Shown here piece by piece: positions 55,623 through 64,000 of a stretch of 64,000 nucleotides of DNA. A program made the translations under genes and the position numbers. Source of the stretch: Promethearchaeia archaeon (lineage in GTDB: Archaea > Asgardarchaeota > Lokiarchaeia > Sigyniarchaeales > SOKP01); contig JAHQWK010000004.1 in NCBI GenBank assembly GCA_029856145.1, positions 180,641 to 244,640 of the forward strand. The letters run 5' to 3'. Position 1 is the stretch's first letter. Each line of letters opens with the position of its first letter. The notes under the pieces were generated by a model. The model was given only the letters and a program-made list of their open reading frames with translations. It did no database searches and was not told the origin of the DNA.

Positions 55623-56279
55623 ATGATTGAGACTGAAGATTTTACTGTAAAAGAGGATTATCAAGACATCCATGTAGTATGCCCAACTTGTAAGGCTAAG
55701 AAAGAACTGAGGATACCTACAAAAATTATTAACCTAGCTAAACATTTAACAACGGTTTCAATACCTTCAGGGCCTGTTTGTAAGCACGGCTTTCAAGCTT
55801 TTGTAGATAAGAATTTTAAGGTCCGTGGATATCAAATAGTTGACTTTGAATTTTCTCACATGGAATTTTTTCAGAGTACTGATGCTGACGTGGCAGAACC
55901 AAACGATCCTACTGTTAAGCTTAGTTCAATGCCATTGTTCCAGGAGATCATCAAGCTTTTAAGAAGTTTTGTGGATGATAAGGAAATCTTGGGGTCAGGA
56001 CTATTCACGGATGATGGTCATATATTATACTCCTCCCTTCCGAGTAATACGCTATTTTCAATAATTAGAGAGTTTGAAGTCCGAAGTGAGAAGAAGTTAA
56101 ATAGGCTAAAGAAAATGTACTTAGAATTAGAGAATAATCAAAAGATTTGCTCTAATTATATTGAGATTCAAGAAATGAGATTCGCATTGGTATTATTTTT
56201 CTCTCGGATTGTGAAACTTGGTATGGGCAACCTTTATTTAAATGATTTAGTAAAGAAAATTAGGAAATTAGAAAATTAA
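55623..56279 (+). CDS. Zinc-binding regulatory protein with roadblock-like domain
   Basis: 218 aa. N-terminal CPTCKAKKELRIP with a later PVCKHGF can form a zinc knuckle. Residues about 100-190 (LLRSFVDDKEILGSGLFTDD then GHILYSSLP) fit a roadblock/profilin-like fold. A helical end follows. The kinase-like and coiled-coil genes downstream are on the same strand. Function unknown; a GTPase-linked adaptor is possible. Confidence 0.5.
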   Translation: MIETEDFTVKEDYQDIHVVCPTCKAKKELRIPTKIINLAKHLTTVSIPSGPVCKHGFQAFVDKNFKVRGYQIVDFEFSHMEFFQSTDADVAEPNDPTVKLSSMPLFQEIIKLLRSFVDDKEILGSGLFTDDGHILYSSLPSNTLFSIIREFEVRSEKKLNRLKKMYLELENNQKICSNYIEIQEMRFALVLFFSRIVKLGMGNLYLNDLVKKIRKLEN

Positions 56280-56395
56280 AATATTAAGATTCTTTTATAA
56301 TTCTTTTTTTAAGTTCTTGACTAATCATTTATAAATAGTTATAAATATGGCTATAGTTATGTGCTTATTAAGAGTTAAATGTTCATCTTTAAAAA

Positions 56396-57232
56396 ATGGC
56401 TCTCCAAAAAGTACAAAGCAGAATGGTTAAAGATTTAAAACATCAAATTCCCGAATTTAACCAAAATAATATTAAAGTAACTGAATTGCCAAGTAAGAAA
56501 AATTCTGTTATTAATGTGGTGTTTGATAGAAAGCCTTCTAAATTACCGAAAGAAGTAGTGGTTAAAATATTTCGGACTAAAAACATTGTTCATGAAATCA
56601 ACATATTAAACAGATTGAAAAATCAAAATTTCCATGTTCCAAGTATTTTATTTTTTCAAAAACCTTATTTAATCCTTGAGAAAGTTAATGGTACTAATTT
56701 ATGTGATTTTATTAATGAAAAATTGAAAGGAACAAAAAGTTTAGATGAATTGGATTCTAGTGTAAGAAATCAGATTATCCAGAGCATAGAAAAACTTGCT
56801 GAATATCTTTCTCAATTACATGAAAAGAATTTTGTAAGGAAAAGATATAAAGTAAAAAAGAAATATGTACTCTGTAAAGGAGATACAAGACTGAGAGATT
56901 TCATTTTTGATTCCGCTAACGGCATTCTATATGCTGTTGATTTTGAAGATTCATATGAAGGTAATCATTTGGACGATTTGGCATGGATCTGTACTTCTCT
57001 TCTTGATACAGATCCCGGACTCTTTGAAATGGAAGAACCCAAACATAAAATAGAACTAATTAATGTATTCCTACGAAAATATTACCAAAGTAATGTTAGA
57101 TTTCCTTTTAAGTTCAACTACTTAGCAGAACAAATAATAGAGAAGTTAAATATAGTCATAGAAAGAAGAAATCTCCCATTTGGGAGATTCAGTAAAGATA
57201 AATTTATAGAACATATTTCTAAAGAAATTTAG
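56396..57232 (+). CDS. Aminoglycoside-phosphotransferase/RIO-like kinase fold protein
   Basis: 278 aa. An N-lobe-like segment (LPKEVVVKIFRTKNIVHEI) with the Lys expected for ATP binding, hinge PYLILEKVNGTNL, and a catalytic area KGDTRLRDFIFD followed by YAVDFEDSYEGNHLDDLAWI. The usual HGD catalytic triad is KGD here, and the DFE-type metal site is DFED. These changes make the assignment to the APH/choline-kinase-like group tentative; it may have altered or lost activity. Confidence 0.65.
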   Translation: MALQKVQSRMVKDLKHQIPEFNQNNIKVTELPSKKNSVINVVFDRKPSKLPKEVVVKIFRTKNIVHEINILNRLKNQNFHVPSILFFQKPYLILEKVNGTNLCDFINEKLKGTKSLDELDSSVRNQIIQSIEKLAEYLSQLHEKNFVRKRYKVKKKYVLCKGDTRLRDFIFDSANGILYAVDFEDSYEGNHLDDLAWICTSLLDTDPGLFEMEEPKHKIELINVFLRKYYQSNVRFPFKFNYLAEQIIEKLNIVIERRNLPFGRFSKDKFIEHISKEI

Positions 57233-57325
57233 TCTTTTTTTAAATTTCTAAAAATCAAAATTTAATAATATTAACACTATTATTTTATAAAAATTAATAA
57301 AACCTTTTTTAAAGGAGAAATTAAC

Positions 57326-58072
57326 ATGAGTCTTACCGATACAAAATCATCTTTAAAGAAAATAATTTCTATTATTGAAGAACTTAATGGATTAAATTCG
57401 GGTTCAATCCCAAAATTACAAACTCAGCCAAATAATCTACTCGAACAGATTGGAAAACTAGAAGAAACTAAAACCAACGATTTAAGAACTATTGAAACTA
57501 ATGATGATGAAATTAATTCATTGAAAAATAAGATTTCTCAGAATCAACGAGATATCGCTTCATTAGAAGAAAATAATGTGGAGCTAACAAATCAACGTCA
57601 AACTCTTCTTGATAAAATTCAAGATGCCCAAAATGAACTAAATGAAACTCAAACAAAAATAACAGCACGAAGGGAGGAATTAGCAACTCGAAGCAGTCGA
57701 CTTAGCGAATTAGAAAATAGACTTGTAGAACTAAAAGATATTCAAGAAAAATTTGATAATAAAATGAAAGAACTTGAAAATCAACTTCAAGAAGAATATA
57801 ATAAAAAAGACAAGTTTAGTAATTCATACGCTATGCGAACAGCAGCTATGAAGTCTTTGATCAAAGCTGGCTATGTACAATCTGCCCAATTAAAACTTAT
57901 ACAAGCATTGCAACCTAATACTACTCTTGATCTAAAGGGCATTGTCCAAGCTATGGGTTTAAGGGAAGATGTGGCAAAAAATATACTAACAAAAATGGTT
58001 CAAAAAAATGGACCCATTGAATATGATGAGGCAAGTGGAACAGTAACATTAAAGGGAGAGGTGGATTTCTAA
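57326..58072 (+). CDS. Coiled-coil protein with C-terminal winged helix, copy 1
   Basis: 248 aa, ATG 7 nt after GGAG. Residues 30-165 are one long coiled coil; residues about 175-245 (MKSLIKAGYVQSAQLKLIQAL and IVQAMGLREDVAKNIL) look like a winged helix. The next gene overlaps by one base at its ATG and has the same layout, so the two products probably form a heteromeric coiled coil. ESCRT-like, SMC-accessory or kleisin-like roles are possible but unsupported by motif. Confidence 0.65.
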   Translation: MSLTDTKSSLKKIISIIEELNGLNSGSIPKLQTQPNNLLEQIGKLEETKTNDLRTIETNDDEINSLKNKISQNQRDIASLEENNVELTNQRQTLLDKIQDAQNELNETQTKITARREELATRSSRLSELENRLVELKDIQEKFDNKMKELENQLQEEYNKKDKFSNSYAMRTAAMKSLIKAGYVQSAQLKLIQALQPNTTLDLKGIVQAMGLREDVAKNILTKMVQKNGPIEYDEASGTVTLKGEVDF

Positions 58073-58800
58073 TGAGTACACAGGAAATATTAGCATTAAT
58101 TGAGCAATTTGAGACAGCATATGACACTTATTGGCAAGTTCTGCAAAAACACAATGAAGAAGTTCTTTCTCAATTAAGAGAAGCATGGCGTTTCATGCAA
58201 GCTGAACAAAAAGAAGAAGAAACTATTAAAGAGAAATTATCTGCTCAGAATTCAGAATTAACAGAATTAAGGACAAAGTCAGAAGAATTAGATAGGTTTA
58301 TTGATGGATCAAAAGCAAAAAAGGATGAACTAACTGCGAAAATCTCTGAATTAACAAATAACTTAGAAACAAGTGTGAATGATCTGAAAAAACCAGCATT
58401 CGAGCTCACACAACTTGAGGATAAGCTTAGTGTTGTAAATGAAAAAATTACTGTGAAAGAAGAAGAAAAAACAGTATTAGATCAAAAAACAGTTGAAAAT
58501 GAGAACCGAGAAGTAGAATTAAATAATACTTATCAGAAGAAAATGGATGAACTTGAAGCTAAAATTGACCAATTGAGGCAAGCAAATTTCTTTACATCAT
58601 TCTTGATTGAAAATTCAGACGAAGAAATTCATGAGGTTGATATAATTGCTACAATCATGGATAAGGGAGAAGCTAAATTGGATGATTTAAAGAAACTTCT
58701 TGATGTTCCGCCAATAATGGCAGTCAGAACCATTAAACAACTTGCTGTCAAAGGAATTCTCAATCTTGATGAAAATACTAATCGAGTAACTTTACCTTAA
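58072..58800 (+). CDS. Coiled-coil protein with C-terminal winged helix, copy 2
   Basis: 242 aa, ATG overlapping the previous stop (TAATG). Residues 20-180 are coiled coil; the winged helix ends LKKLLDVPPIMAVRTIKQLA and VTLP. The last 117 nt are duplicated at 59586-59702 (37 of 39 encoded positions or so are the same, but many codons differ), indicating insertion or recombination at this gene end. Partner of the preceding gene by overlap and design. Confidence 0.65.
   Translation: MSTQEILALIEQFETAYDTYWQVLQKHNEEVLSQLREAWRFMQAEQKEEETIKEKLSAQNSELTELRTKSEELDRFIDGSKAKKDELTAKISELTNNLETSVNDLKKPAFELTQLEDKLSVVNEKITVKEEEKTVLDQKTVENENREVELNNTYQKKMDELEAKIDQLRQANFFTSFLIENSDEEIHEVDIIATIMDKGEAKLDDLKKLLDVPPIMAVRTIKQLAVKGILNLDENTNRVTLP
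58684..58800 (+). repeat. Left copy of the duplicated coiled-coil gene tail
   Basis: The final 39 codons of the coiled-coil gene. The second copy at 59586-59702 is in the same orientation and of identical length, so the pair brackets 785 bp containing one gene. Confidence 0.85.
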
Positions 58801-58930
58801 ATTGATTTTTTAATTTTTTATTCTATTTTTATTTTTTAAAGCTTCTTTGGACAAATATGGATATATTTAAAATCTCATTAGTATTGTAATAAATAATCTA
58901 CTTTTAAAATAAATATGAGAGGGAGAATAA

Positions 58931-59524
58931 ATGGGATCTAATAAATACTTAAAGATTGAGAATGCTGCAGAAAGATTAGGCTTTACTAACTTTCCTTTAA
59001 CTATTCTATATGGACAACCTAAATGGATAAAAACATATAGATCTGGTTTGGATGATACGCTTAGTCTTTTTGGTTTAAATTTCTCTTCAGGAATTCTTAC
59101 TGATACGGCAAGAATCATCCTAAGAATGTTAGAAAACCAATACCAACTTTATCCTGGAATGCTAAAGAACATCAATAAGCCTTCTGAAAAACCTCGTTTT
59201 TTTCATGCATATGGTATGAAGAAGAGAGTACATAAGTATTATTTTCTTATTCCGAGGGCAAAATTATACATTGAACTCAATAATAAAGTGAAAGAACCAG
59301 CAAGAAGGAATTTGAAAAGACACGGATTTCAGTTAAAAATCTATTCTTCAGAAGAGGAGCATAAATATAATGTAGCTAATGCCATAAATAATGCTTATGA
59401 CAGTGGATTTCTTAACCATATTAATAATTGGGAAAGGATAGAGGAATTTTTTGATGTAAAGTCTGAGGAATGCATTGAAGATTGGAATTCGCTCTTAAAA
59501 CCTTCTTTAACTCCTATAACTTAA
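58931..59524 (+). CDS. Unknown protein, 197 aa, cargo between duplicated gene tails
   Basis: ATG behind AGAGGGAG. Begins MGSNKYLKIENAAERLGFTN and includes YGQPKWIKTYRSGLDDTLSLFG and RFFHAYGMKKRVHKYYFLIP. Mixed alpha/beta, no membrane segment or catalytic motif. No family recognised. It lies between the intact and displaced tails of the coiled-coil gene, so it may have been brought in by the event that made the duplication. Confidence 0.55.
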   Translation: MGSNKYLKIENAAERLGFTNFPLTILYGQPKWIKTYRSGLDDTLSLFGLNFSSGILTDTARIILRMLENQYQLYPGMLKNINKPSEKPRFFHAYGMKKRVHKYYFLIPRAKLYIELNNKVKEPARRNLKRHGFQLKIYSSEEEHKYNVANAINNAYDSGFLNHINNWERIEEFFDVKSEECIEDWNSLLKPSLTPIT

Positions 59525-59585
59525 TATTTTTTATTATTCGTTTTTTTCATTCTAATCTCGACAAATGAGTGCATTTCACTTAATT

Positions 59586-59702
59586 GAGTTGAAGAAACTT
59601 CTTGATGTTCTACCAATAATGGCTGTCCGTACAATAAAGCAATTAGCCGTTAAGGGTATTCTCAATCTCGACGAAAGCACGAATCGCGTCACACTTCCTT
59701 AA
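59586..59702 (+). pseudogene. Displaced 3' end of a coiled-coil/winged-helix gene
   Basis: Encodes ELKKLLDVLPIMAVRTIKQL and continues to NRVTLP with a stop, nearly the same protein as the end of the gene at 58072. Most DNA differences (about twenty) are synonymous and the copy has somewhat more G/C at third positions, so it diverged in a functional gene before it became a headless tail. No start or upstream coding sequence accompanies it. Confidence 0.85.
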
Positions 59703-59816
59703 TCGCGCTTCAATTAAATTAATTATTTTTCTATTTATTTTCTCATTATTTTAGATCTAGGGTTTTAAATATATTATCTACAGCTTCAATAATTTAAATT
59801 AACATTTTATTTCATT

Positions 59817-60887
59817 TTATAGAGAACTTAAATATATTTCATACTTTTGAGTAAGAGCTCCTTTATAATAAGGCTTCCCGCCTACTTTTTGTTGAAATTT
59901 TTTATGCATTTTTAATTTCCAATTTTCAAAACCCTTAGTTATTCTTCCACCATATATAGCATTCTTCCCTGTCAATTTTTTATAAATTTTAGCTTCCAAA
60001 TTTAATGATGTTAGTTTTTTAATAGTTGGCTTCTTTTTATCTACAGTTTTTTTAGCATTAGGTTTTCTAACTGTAGATTTTTTGACTTTCGGCTTTTTAG
60101 GTGGAGCTTTTTTAGAAATAGTCTTTTTAGGTGGAACTTTTTTAGAAACAGTCTTTTTAGGTGGAGCTTTTTTAGAAACAGTCTTCTTAATGAGGCTATT
60201 TAAGTATAATTCATATTTCTTAGTAATTTTTCCCTTATAGTATGGAAAACCACCTGTTTTCTCCCGAAACTCTTTATGAACTCTCATTTTCCATTTTTGA
60301 AAAGCTTTCGTTTCAGTCCCACTCCATATGGCATTTTTCTTAGTGATTCTCTCATAAGTTTCAACTTCTGATTTGAATGTATCTAGTTTTTTAGACGGTC
60401 CTGGTTTTTTTACTTTTTTGGGTACTTTTGGTTTGAATCTACGTATAATTTCCATTATTTCGAGACATTCAAAGACATTTCCTTTATTATCACTAAAATA
60501 TGGAAGATCAAAACTATCTAAATAAATGGCAAAATCGAAGTAGTTAGTATGATCAATCTCAGGGCCCATATATTGAGCAGTAAAAACGATTACATTCTTA
60601 TCTTTAGAGACATTGATAATATTTCTTTTATATTCAGAGTATTGATAAAGAGATATTTTTTCAAAATCAGTGATGGAAGATAATAGTTTAATTTGAGCTT
60701 TAGATTTAATTTGAACATCATATTCTTCATACTTTTTATTATTAATAATAGCATTGAGAGCAATTAAGGAATATTCTTCTTCTGAATCAAGGGTTATATC
60801 TAAGAGAGCTTTTATAAATTGTTTTATGTGATTCCATTCTGACGCATAAGCAATTCCAATGATTTCTTTGGGTATACTTTCAAACAT
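59817..60887 (-). CDS. Protein with two copies of a KGF/W module joined by a Lys-Pro repeat linker
   Basis: 356 aa. Residues 1-150 are an alpha/beta region of unknown family. Then comes a 55-residue module (KKNAIWSGTETKAFQKWKMR ... GGFPYYKGKITKKYELYLNS) and, at the C-terminus, a second (GKNAIYGGRITKGFENWKLK ... GGKPYYKGALTQKYEIYLSS). Between them is a linker built of KKAPPKKTVS-like units, three in tandem (about 60096-60183). The same module begins the protein at 3724. The basic linker suggests nucleic-acid association. Function unknown. Confidence 0.6.
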   Translation of the reverse strand: MFESIPKEIIGIAYASEWNHIKQFIKALLDITLDSEEEYSLIALNAIINNKKYEEYDVQIKSKAQIKLLSSITDFEKISLYQYSEYKRNIINVSKDKNVIVFTAQYMGPEIDHTNYFDFAIYLDSFDLPYFSDNKGNVFECLEIMEIIRRFKPKVPKKVKKPGPSKKLDTFKSEVETYERITKKNAIWSGTETKAFQKWKMRVHKEFREKTGGFPYYKGKITKKYELYLNSLIKKTVSKKAPPKKTVSKKVPPKKTISKKAPPKKPKVKKSTVRKPNAKKTVDKKKPTIKKLTSLNLEAKIYKKLTGKNAIYGGRITKGFENWKLKMHKKFQQKVGGKPYYKGALTQKYEIYLSSL

Positions 60888-61335
60888 GGACTTATTACAT
60901 AAAAAAAAGAAATATTCTAAAATATTATCAATTATAAGCTTTTCCTATACTTATAACACATAAAACTAATGTTTATTATATATTTGGATAATTCCTAAAC
61001 TTTATATTGATTTTAATTGTCTGGAAAAAGAGATTATCCACAAAAATAATCGATTTAATGAAAAAATAATAAAAAAATTCACTTCTTTTAAAATACTTTA
61101 ACTTTTTATTTAGGATTAAGAAGGTGATTTGTTTAGGATACTTTAGATTAAGATATTTGACTTTATTTAATTTAATTTTTTTTTTATAATATTACATATT
61201 CCAATTAATTTTTTGATGATAAAAATTACATCTTTTAATGATATGGAGCGTTATGTTTCTTTGGTAATAACGTTTAAATTCAAAGAAGATTTTGACTTAA
61301 TATTAAATCTACCAATAAAAATTAGATAAAATATA
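60888..61335. other. Divergent intergenic region, no gene seen
   Basis: AT-rich spacer between the module protein and tupA. It contains long A/T runs and short imperfect repeats but no recognisable reading frame or RNA. Promoters for both genes must lie here; tungstate- or molybdate-responsive operator sites could not be recognised. Confidence 0.45.
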
Positions 61336-62370
61336 ATGTTCACAAGAAAACCTTTAAAAATAATATTAAGTGAGCATAAAGCTGCTGTAATACTAGCTGT
61401 GGTAATTATCGCAGGAGGTTCAATTGGAACATATTTCGCAATAGATTACCTTAATGCTCAAAATCCTGAGAAAATTACACTAGCAACAACTACATCTACA
61501 TATGACTCAGGATTGTTAGATTACTTACTTCCAAAATTTACTGAACAAACGGGAATTCAAATTAAGGTTTTATCAGTCGGTACTGGCACTGCTATACAAT
61601 ACGGGAAAGATGGGAATGCTGATGTGATTCTCGTTCATTCAAGATCTAGAGAAGATGATTTTGTTAATGCTAGTCTTGGCGTTGATGGAATCCCATACGG
61701 AATTCATCGCGCTTGTATTATGTTCAATGATTTTATTATCGTTGGTCATTCTTCAAATCCAGCTAATTTACTTCCTGGTGATAACGTCACAACTGTTATG
61801 ACAAAATTAAGAGATGCAATAGATACAGGTAATATGACTTTTTACTCTAGAGGCGATAATTCTGGGACTCATTCAAAAGAAAAAGCATTATGGGCAGAAC
61901 TTGGTATTATAGCAGCAACAAGATGGAGTGCTCAGCCAGATAAGTATACAGAAACGGGACAAGGCATGGCTTCAACATTATTAATGACTTGGGAAGATGT
62001 TGATGCAGCTCATGAAGGATATACTTTAGTTGATAGAGGCACATGGCTTTCCTTCAATGACACTTATATTTCCTTGAATATATTAGCAGAATCTGTTGTT
62101 GGTGAAGATATTTTGTTAAACCCATATGGTGCTATCCCTATTAATCCAGTTCTACATCCTCATGTAAAGTATCTTTCTGCTTGTCGCTTTATTGGTTTTT
62201 TAACATCTCCTTATGGTCAAGCATTAATTAACACATATAGAAAAAATAATGTTGTTTTATTTCATGCGAGTTTTGGAACTTGTGATCATAATTGCAGTTG
62301 TACTACTACTGATGATGAAATCGTTATATGGACCCCCTTTCAAGCAGAATTTGCAGGTTTAACAGTCTAA
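61336..62370 (+). CDS. tupA: Tungstate ABC transporter substrate-binding protein
   Basis: 344 aa. An N-terminal hydrophobic segment (AAVILAVVIIAGGSIGTYFA) acts as signal or anchor. The mature part starts with ATTTSTYDSGLLDYLLPKF, the TTTS oxyanion loop of TupA, with VLSVGTGTAIQYGKDGNADV and FYSRGDNSGTHSKEKALW next. These are TupA rather than WtpA/ModA features. It captures tungstate outside the cell for the tungsten aldehyde oxidoreductases typical of anaerobic archaea. An added C-terminal tail with Cys (DHNCSCTTTDD) is unusual. First gene of tupABC. Confidence 0.92.
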   Translation: MFTRKPLKIILSEHKAAVILAVVIIAGGSIGTYFAIDYLNAQNPEKITLATTTSTYDSGLLDYLLPKFTEQTGIQIKVLSVGTGTAIQYGKDGNADVILVHSRSREDDFVNASLGVDGIPYGIHRACIMFNDFIIVGHSSNPANLLPGDNVTTVMTKLRDAIDTGNMTFYSRGDNSGTHSKEKALWAELGIIAATRWSAQPDKYTETGQGMASTLLMTWEDVDAAHEGYTLVDRGTWLSFNDTYISLNILAESVVGEDILLNPYGAIPINPVLHPHVKYLSACRFIGFLTSPYGQALINTYRKNNVVLFHASFGTCDHNCSCTTTDDEIVIWTPFQAEFAGLTV

Positions 62371-62432
62371 ACAATTTTAACAAAAATCTTTTTTTTAAAA
62401 ATTAATTTTATTTTGTTGTATTGGAAAAAGAA

Positions 62433-63128
62433 ATGTCGAATGAAATAATAGAAGGAATATTAGAAGCAATACGTTTAATATTTACCCTTGATCCCGAAAT
62501 TTGGGGCATTATTGCAGTATCTTTTAGAGTATCATTAACTTCAACTTTTTTAGCTGCCTTAGTGGCGTTGCCAATAGGGACATTCATAGGCTTGAGAGAA
62601 TTCAAGGGAAAAAGAGAATTAACAAATCTGATCAATACTTTTATGGGATTCCCCCCCGTAGTCATGGGATTAATAGTTTATTTGCTATTATCTCGGACTG
62701 GTCTATTTGGTGCATTAGGACTTTTATATTCAACTACCGCTATGATAATCGCTCAATTTCTTCTGGCAGTTCCAATAATTATGGGTACAACAAAAGCAGC
62801 CATTGAAAGCGTAGACCCTACCTTAAAAGAGACAATTCTCTCTTTAGGGGCAAATGAACGCCAATTATGGTGGGAATTAATCAAACACTCGAAAAAATCT
62901 ATTATTGCTGGATTTCTTGTCGCTTTTGGTCAGGCAATTTCAGAGGTGGGTGCAGTTATGATTGTTGGAGGTAATATTCGATGGGAAACAAGAACATTTA
63001 CTACCTCTATTGTACTTGAGACTCGTATGGGAGAATTCGGGATGGCTATCGCATTGGGTGCAATTCTTATTATAATATCTTTTATTGTGAATTATGGATT
63101 AACTCGTTTACAAAGTAGAGCTGATTAA
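62433..63128 (+). CDS. tupB: Tungstate ABC transporter permease
   Basis: 231 aa from ATG 62433 (a TTG at 62421 is in frame). About five hydrophobic segments, and the cytoplasmic EAA-like loop ETILSLGANERQLWWELI that contacts the ATPase. Order and spacing are those of the TupB/ModB permease family. It abuts the ATPase gene with one nt between stop and ATG. Confidence 0.92.
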   Translation: MSNEIIEGILEAIRLIFTLDPEIWGIIAVSFRVSLTSTFLAALVALPIGTFIGLREFKGKRELTNLINTFMGFPPVVMGLIVYLLLSRTGLFGALGLLYSTTAMIIAQFLLAVPIIMGTTKAAIESVDPTLKETILSLGANERQLWWELIKHSKKSIIAGFLVAFGQAISEVGAVMIVGGNIRWETRTFTTSIVLETRMGEFGMAIALGAILIIISFIVNYGLTRLQSRAD

Positions 63129-63129
63129 C

Positions 63130-64000
63130 ATGGAATTACTTGAAGTAAAAGATCTTAGCAAAGAATTTTACAAAAGAGATAAATCAATTATCAAAGTCCT
63201 CTCTAGTATCGATCTTATGGTTAAAAAAGGTGAAACCTTTGTAATAATAGGCCCAAATGGAAGTGGTAAAACTACACTATTAAAAATTATAGGGCTACTT
63301 GATTTACCAACACAAGGACAAATATTTTATAATCAACAAGATCTTACAAATATTTCAAGGAATATGCAAGTCCAATATAGAAGAAGACTCTCATTTGTTA
63401 GACAAAAACCTATTGTACGGAATACATCTGTATTCAATAATATTGCATATGGCCCAAAAGTACGTGGAATGAAATATAATGAATACAAGACATCTGTAGA
63501 TGAAATAATTGAGATTATTGGATTAAAAGGTATGGAAAATAAAAATGCAAGATCTCTATCAGGTGGAGAAATGCAACGTGTTGCGATTGCAATGAATTTT
63601 GTAATCAATCCTGAGATTTATTTATTAGATGAGGTTTCAGCTAACCTCGATTCGATGAATGTTAAATTATTAGAAGATTTTATAATGAGAATAAAGCAAG
63701 ACAAAGAAAAAACCATTATTATGAGTACCCATGATCCCCTTGAAGCAATAAAATATGCAGATCGCATCGCTGTACTCAATAATGGACAAATTATTCAGAT
63801 TGGAACTCCTAATGAAATATTTACAGCACCAAAGGATGAATTTACCGCTCTTTTTGTAGGATATGAAAACATCCTTTATGGAATTGCCGAATTAGATAAA
63901 ACTACAGGTTTATCCCAAATAAAAGTTAATGACTTAACTATTACATCATCAAACCAACTGGAGGGGGAAGTAAAAGTCTGTATTCGCCCAGAAAGCATTG
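63130..64000 (+). CDS. tupC: Tungstate ABC transporter ATPase (partial at the window end)
   Basis: At least 290 codons, no stop before the window ends. Walker A GPNGSGKTT, Q-loop VRQKP, signature LSGGEMQR, Walker B YLLDEVSANLD and the switch His STHDPLEA are all present. The start of an OB/TOBE-like C-terminal domain (VKVCIRPESI) is visible, as in molybdate/tungstate ATPases. Powers import through TupB. Confidence 0.94.
   Translation, partial: MELLEVKDLSKEFYKRDKSIIKVLSSIDLMVKKGETFVIIGPNGSGKTTLLKIIGLLDLPTQGQIFYNQQDLTNISRNMQVQYRRRLSFVRQKPIVRNTSVFNNIAYGPKVRGMKYNEYKTSVDEIIEIIGLKGMENKNARSLSGGEMQRVAIAMNFVINPEIYLLDEVSANLDSMNVKLLEDFIMRIKQDKEKTIIMSTHDPLEAIKYADRIAVLNNGQIIQIGTPNEIFTAPKDEFTALFVGYENILYGIAELDKTTGLSQIKVNDLTITSSNQLEGEVKVCIRPESI

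Noticed and set aside
60096..60183. Tandem AT-rich repeat as a CRISPR-like array
   Set aside because: The repeat is a codon-level tandem inside a coding region (Lys-Pro linker), without spacers.

Overview
The window is AT-rich (roughly 30% GC by eye) and reads as an Asgard archaeon, closest in character to Lokiarchaeia. The evidence is several Rag/Gtr-, Arf- and Rab-like small GTPases (one fused to a roadblock domain), longin/roadblock-type small proteins, a gelsolin-like protein, archaeal lipid genes, archaeal Ogg2, a type II tRNA-Leu without encoded CCA, and GGAGG/GGTGA Shine-Dalgarno sites. The nearest taxon cannot be fixed without a phylogeny.

Layout. 1-8.1 kb: signalling block (sensor fragment, three GTPases, longin-like partner, RHH/HisKA/receiver protein, PAS histidine kinase) with several gene remnants. 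8.9-14.2 kb: amidohydrolase, GCS2-type carboxylate-amine ligase and a helical-repeat protein. 14.3-27.8 kb: a nearly complete archaeal isoprenoid locus: cis-prenyltransferase, HMG-CoA synthase, UbiX, HMG-CoA reductase, anhydromevalonate-phosphate decarboxylase, phosphomevalonate dehydratase large and small subunits, mevalonate kinase, a fused isopentenyl-phosphate kinase/type 2 IPP isomerase and a polyprenyl synthase. 28-36 kb: mannosidase remnant, phosphodiesterase, two DNA methyltransferases, roadblock-GTPase fusion. 36-41 kb: tandem 7-TM/longin-like proteins, RDD, VTT and gelsolin-like proteins. 41.5-45.8 kb: an accessory island between tRNA-Leu and a degenerate copy of its 5' part (HEPN-like, AlbA_2/Schlafen-like, LRR, small proteins). 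46-60.9 kb: Ogg2, DUF1847, TPR protein, Zn/Cd ATPase, DUF166, flavodoxin-ferredoxin protein, a queC tail and paired coiled-coil proteins. 61.3-64 kb: tungstate transporter TupABC, cut by the window edge.

Most notable result: two conserved isoprenoid genes are each interrupted inside an invariant active-site motif by a tiny insertion of 31 nt (mevalonate kinase) and 30 nt (cis-prenyltransferase). Removing each restores the motif and reading frame exactly. The two insertions share one design: both begin ATT, have an ATTTC five-nt loop at positions 12-16, a stem spanning positions 3-11/17-25, a C at position 26, and a 3' end that pairs with the 5' flank so that both borders can be drawn in three-nt bulges, as in archaeal bulge-helix-bulge (BHB) splicing substrates. 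I read them as members of one family of mini-introns (or translationally bypassed elements) in protein genes.

Other patterns: (i) duplicated gene ends bracket cargo genes at least twice (amidohydrolase tail around a histidine kinase; coiled-coil gene tail around a 197-aa gene), and a tRNA-Leu fragment brackets the accessory island; (ii) three genes have conserved domains upstream of any ATG/GTG/TTG but carry an in-frame ATT behind a Shine-Dalgarno site; (iii) isopentenyl-phosphate kinase and type 2 isomerase are fused; (iv) a short DTFS-x2-YT peptide is shared by the amidohydrolase C-terminus and the neighbouring ligase N-terminus.
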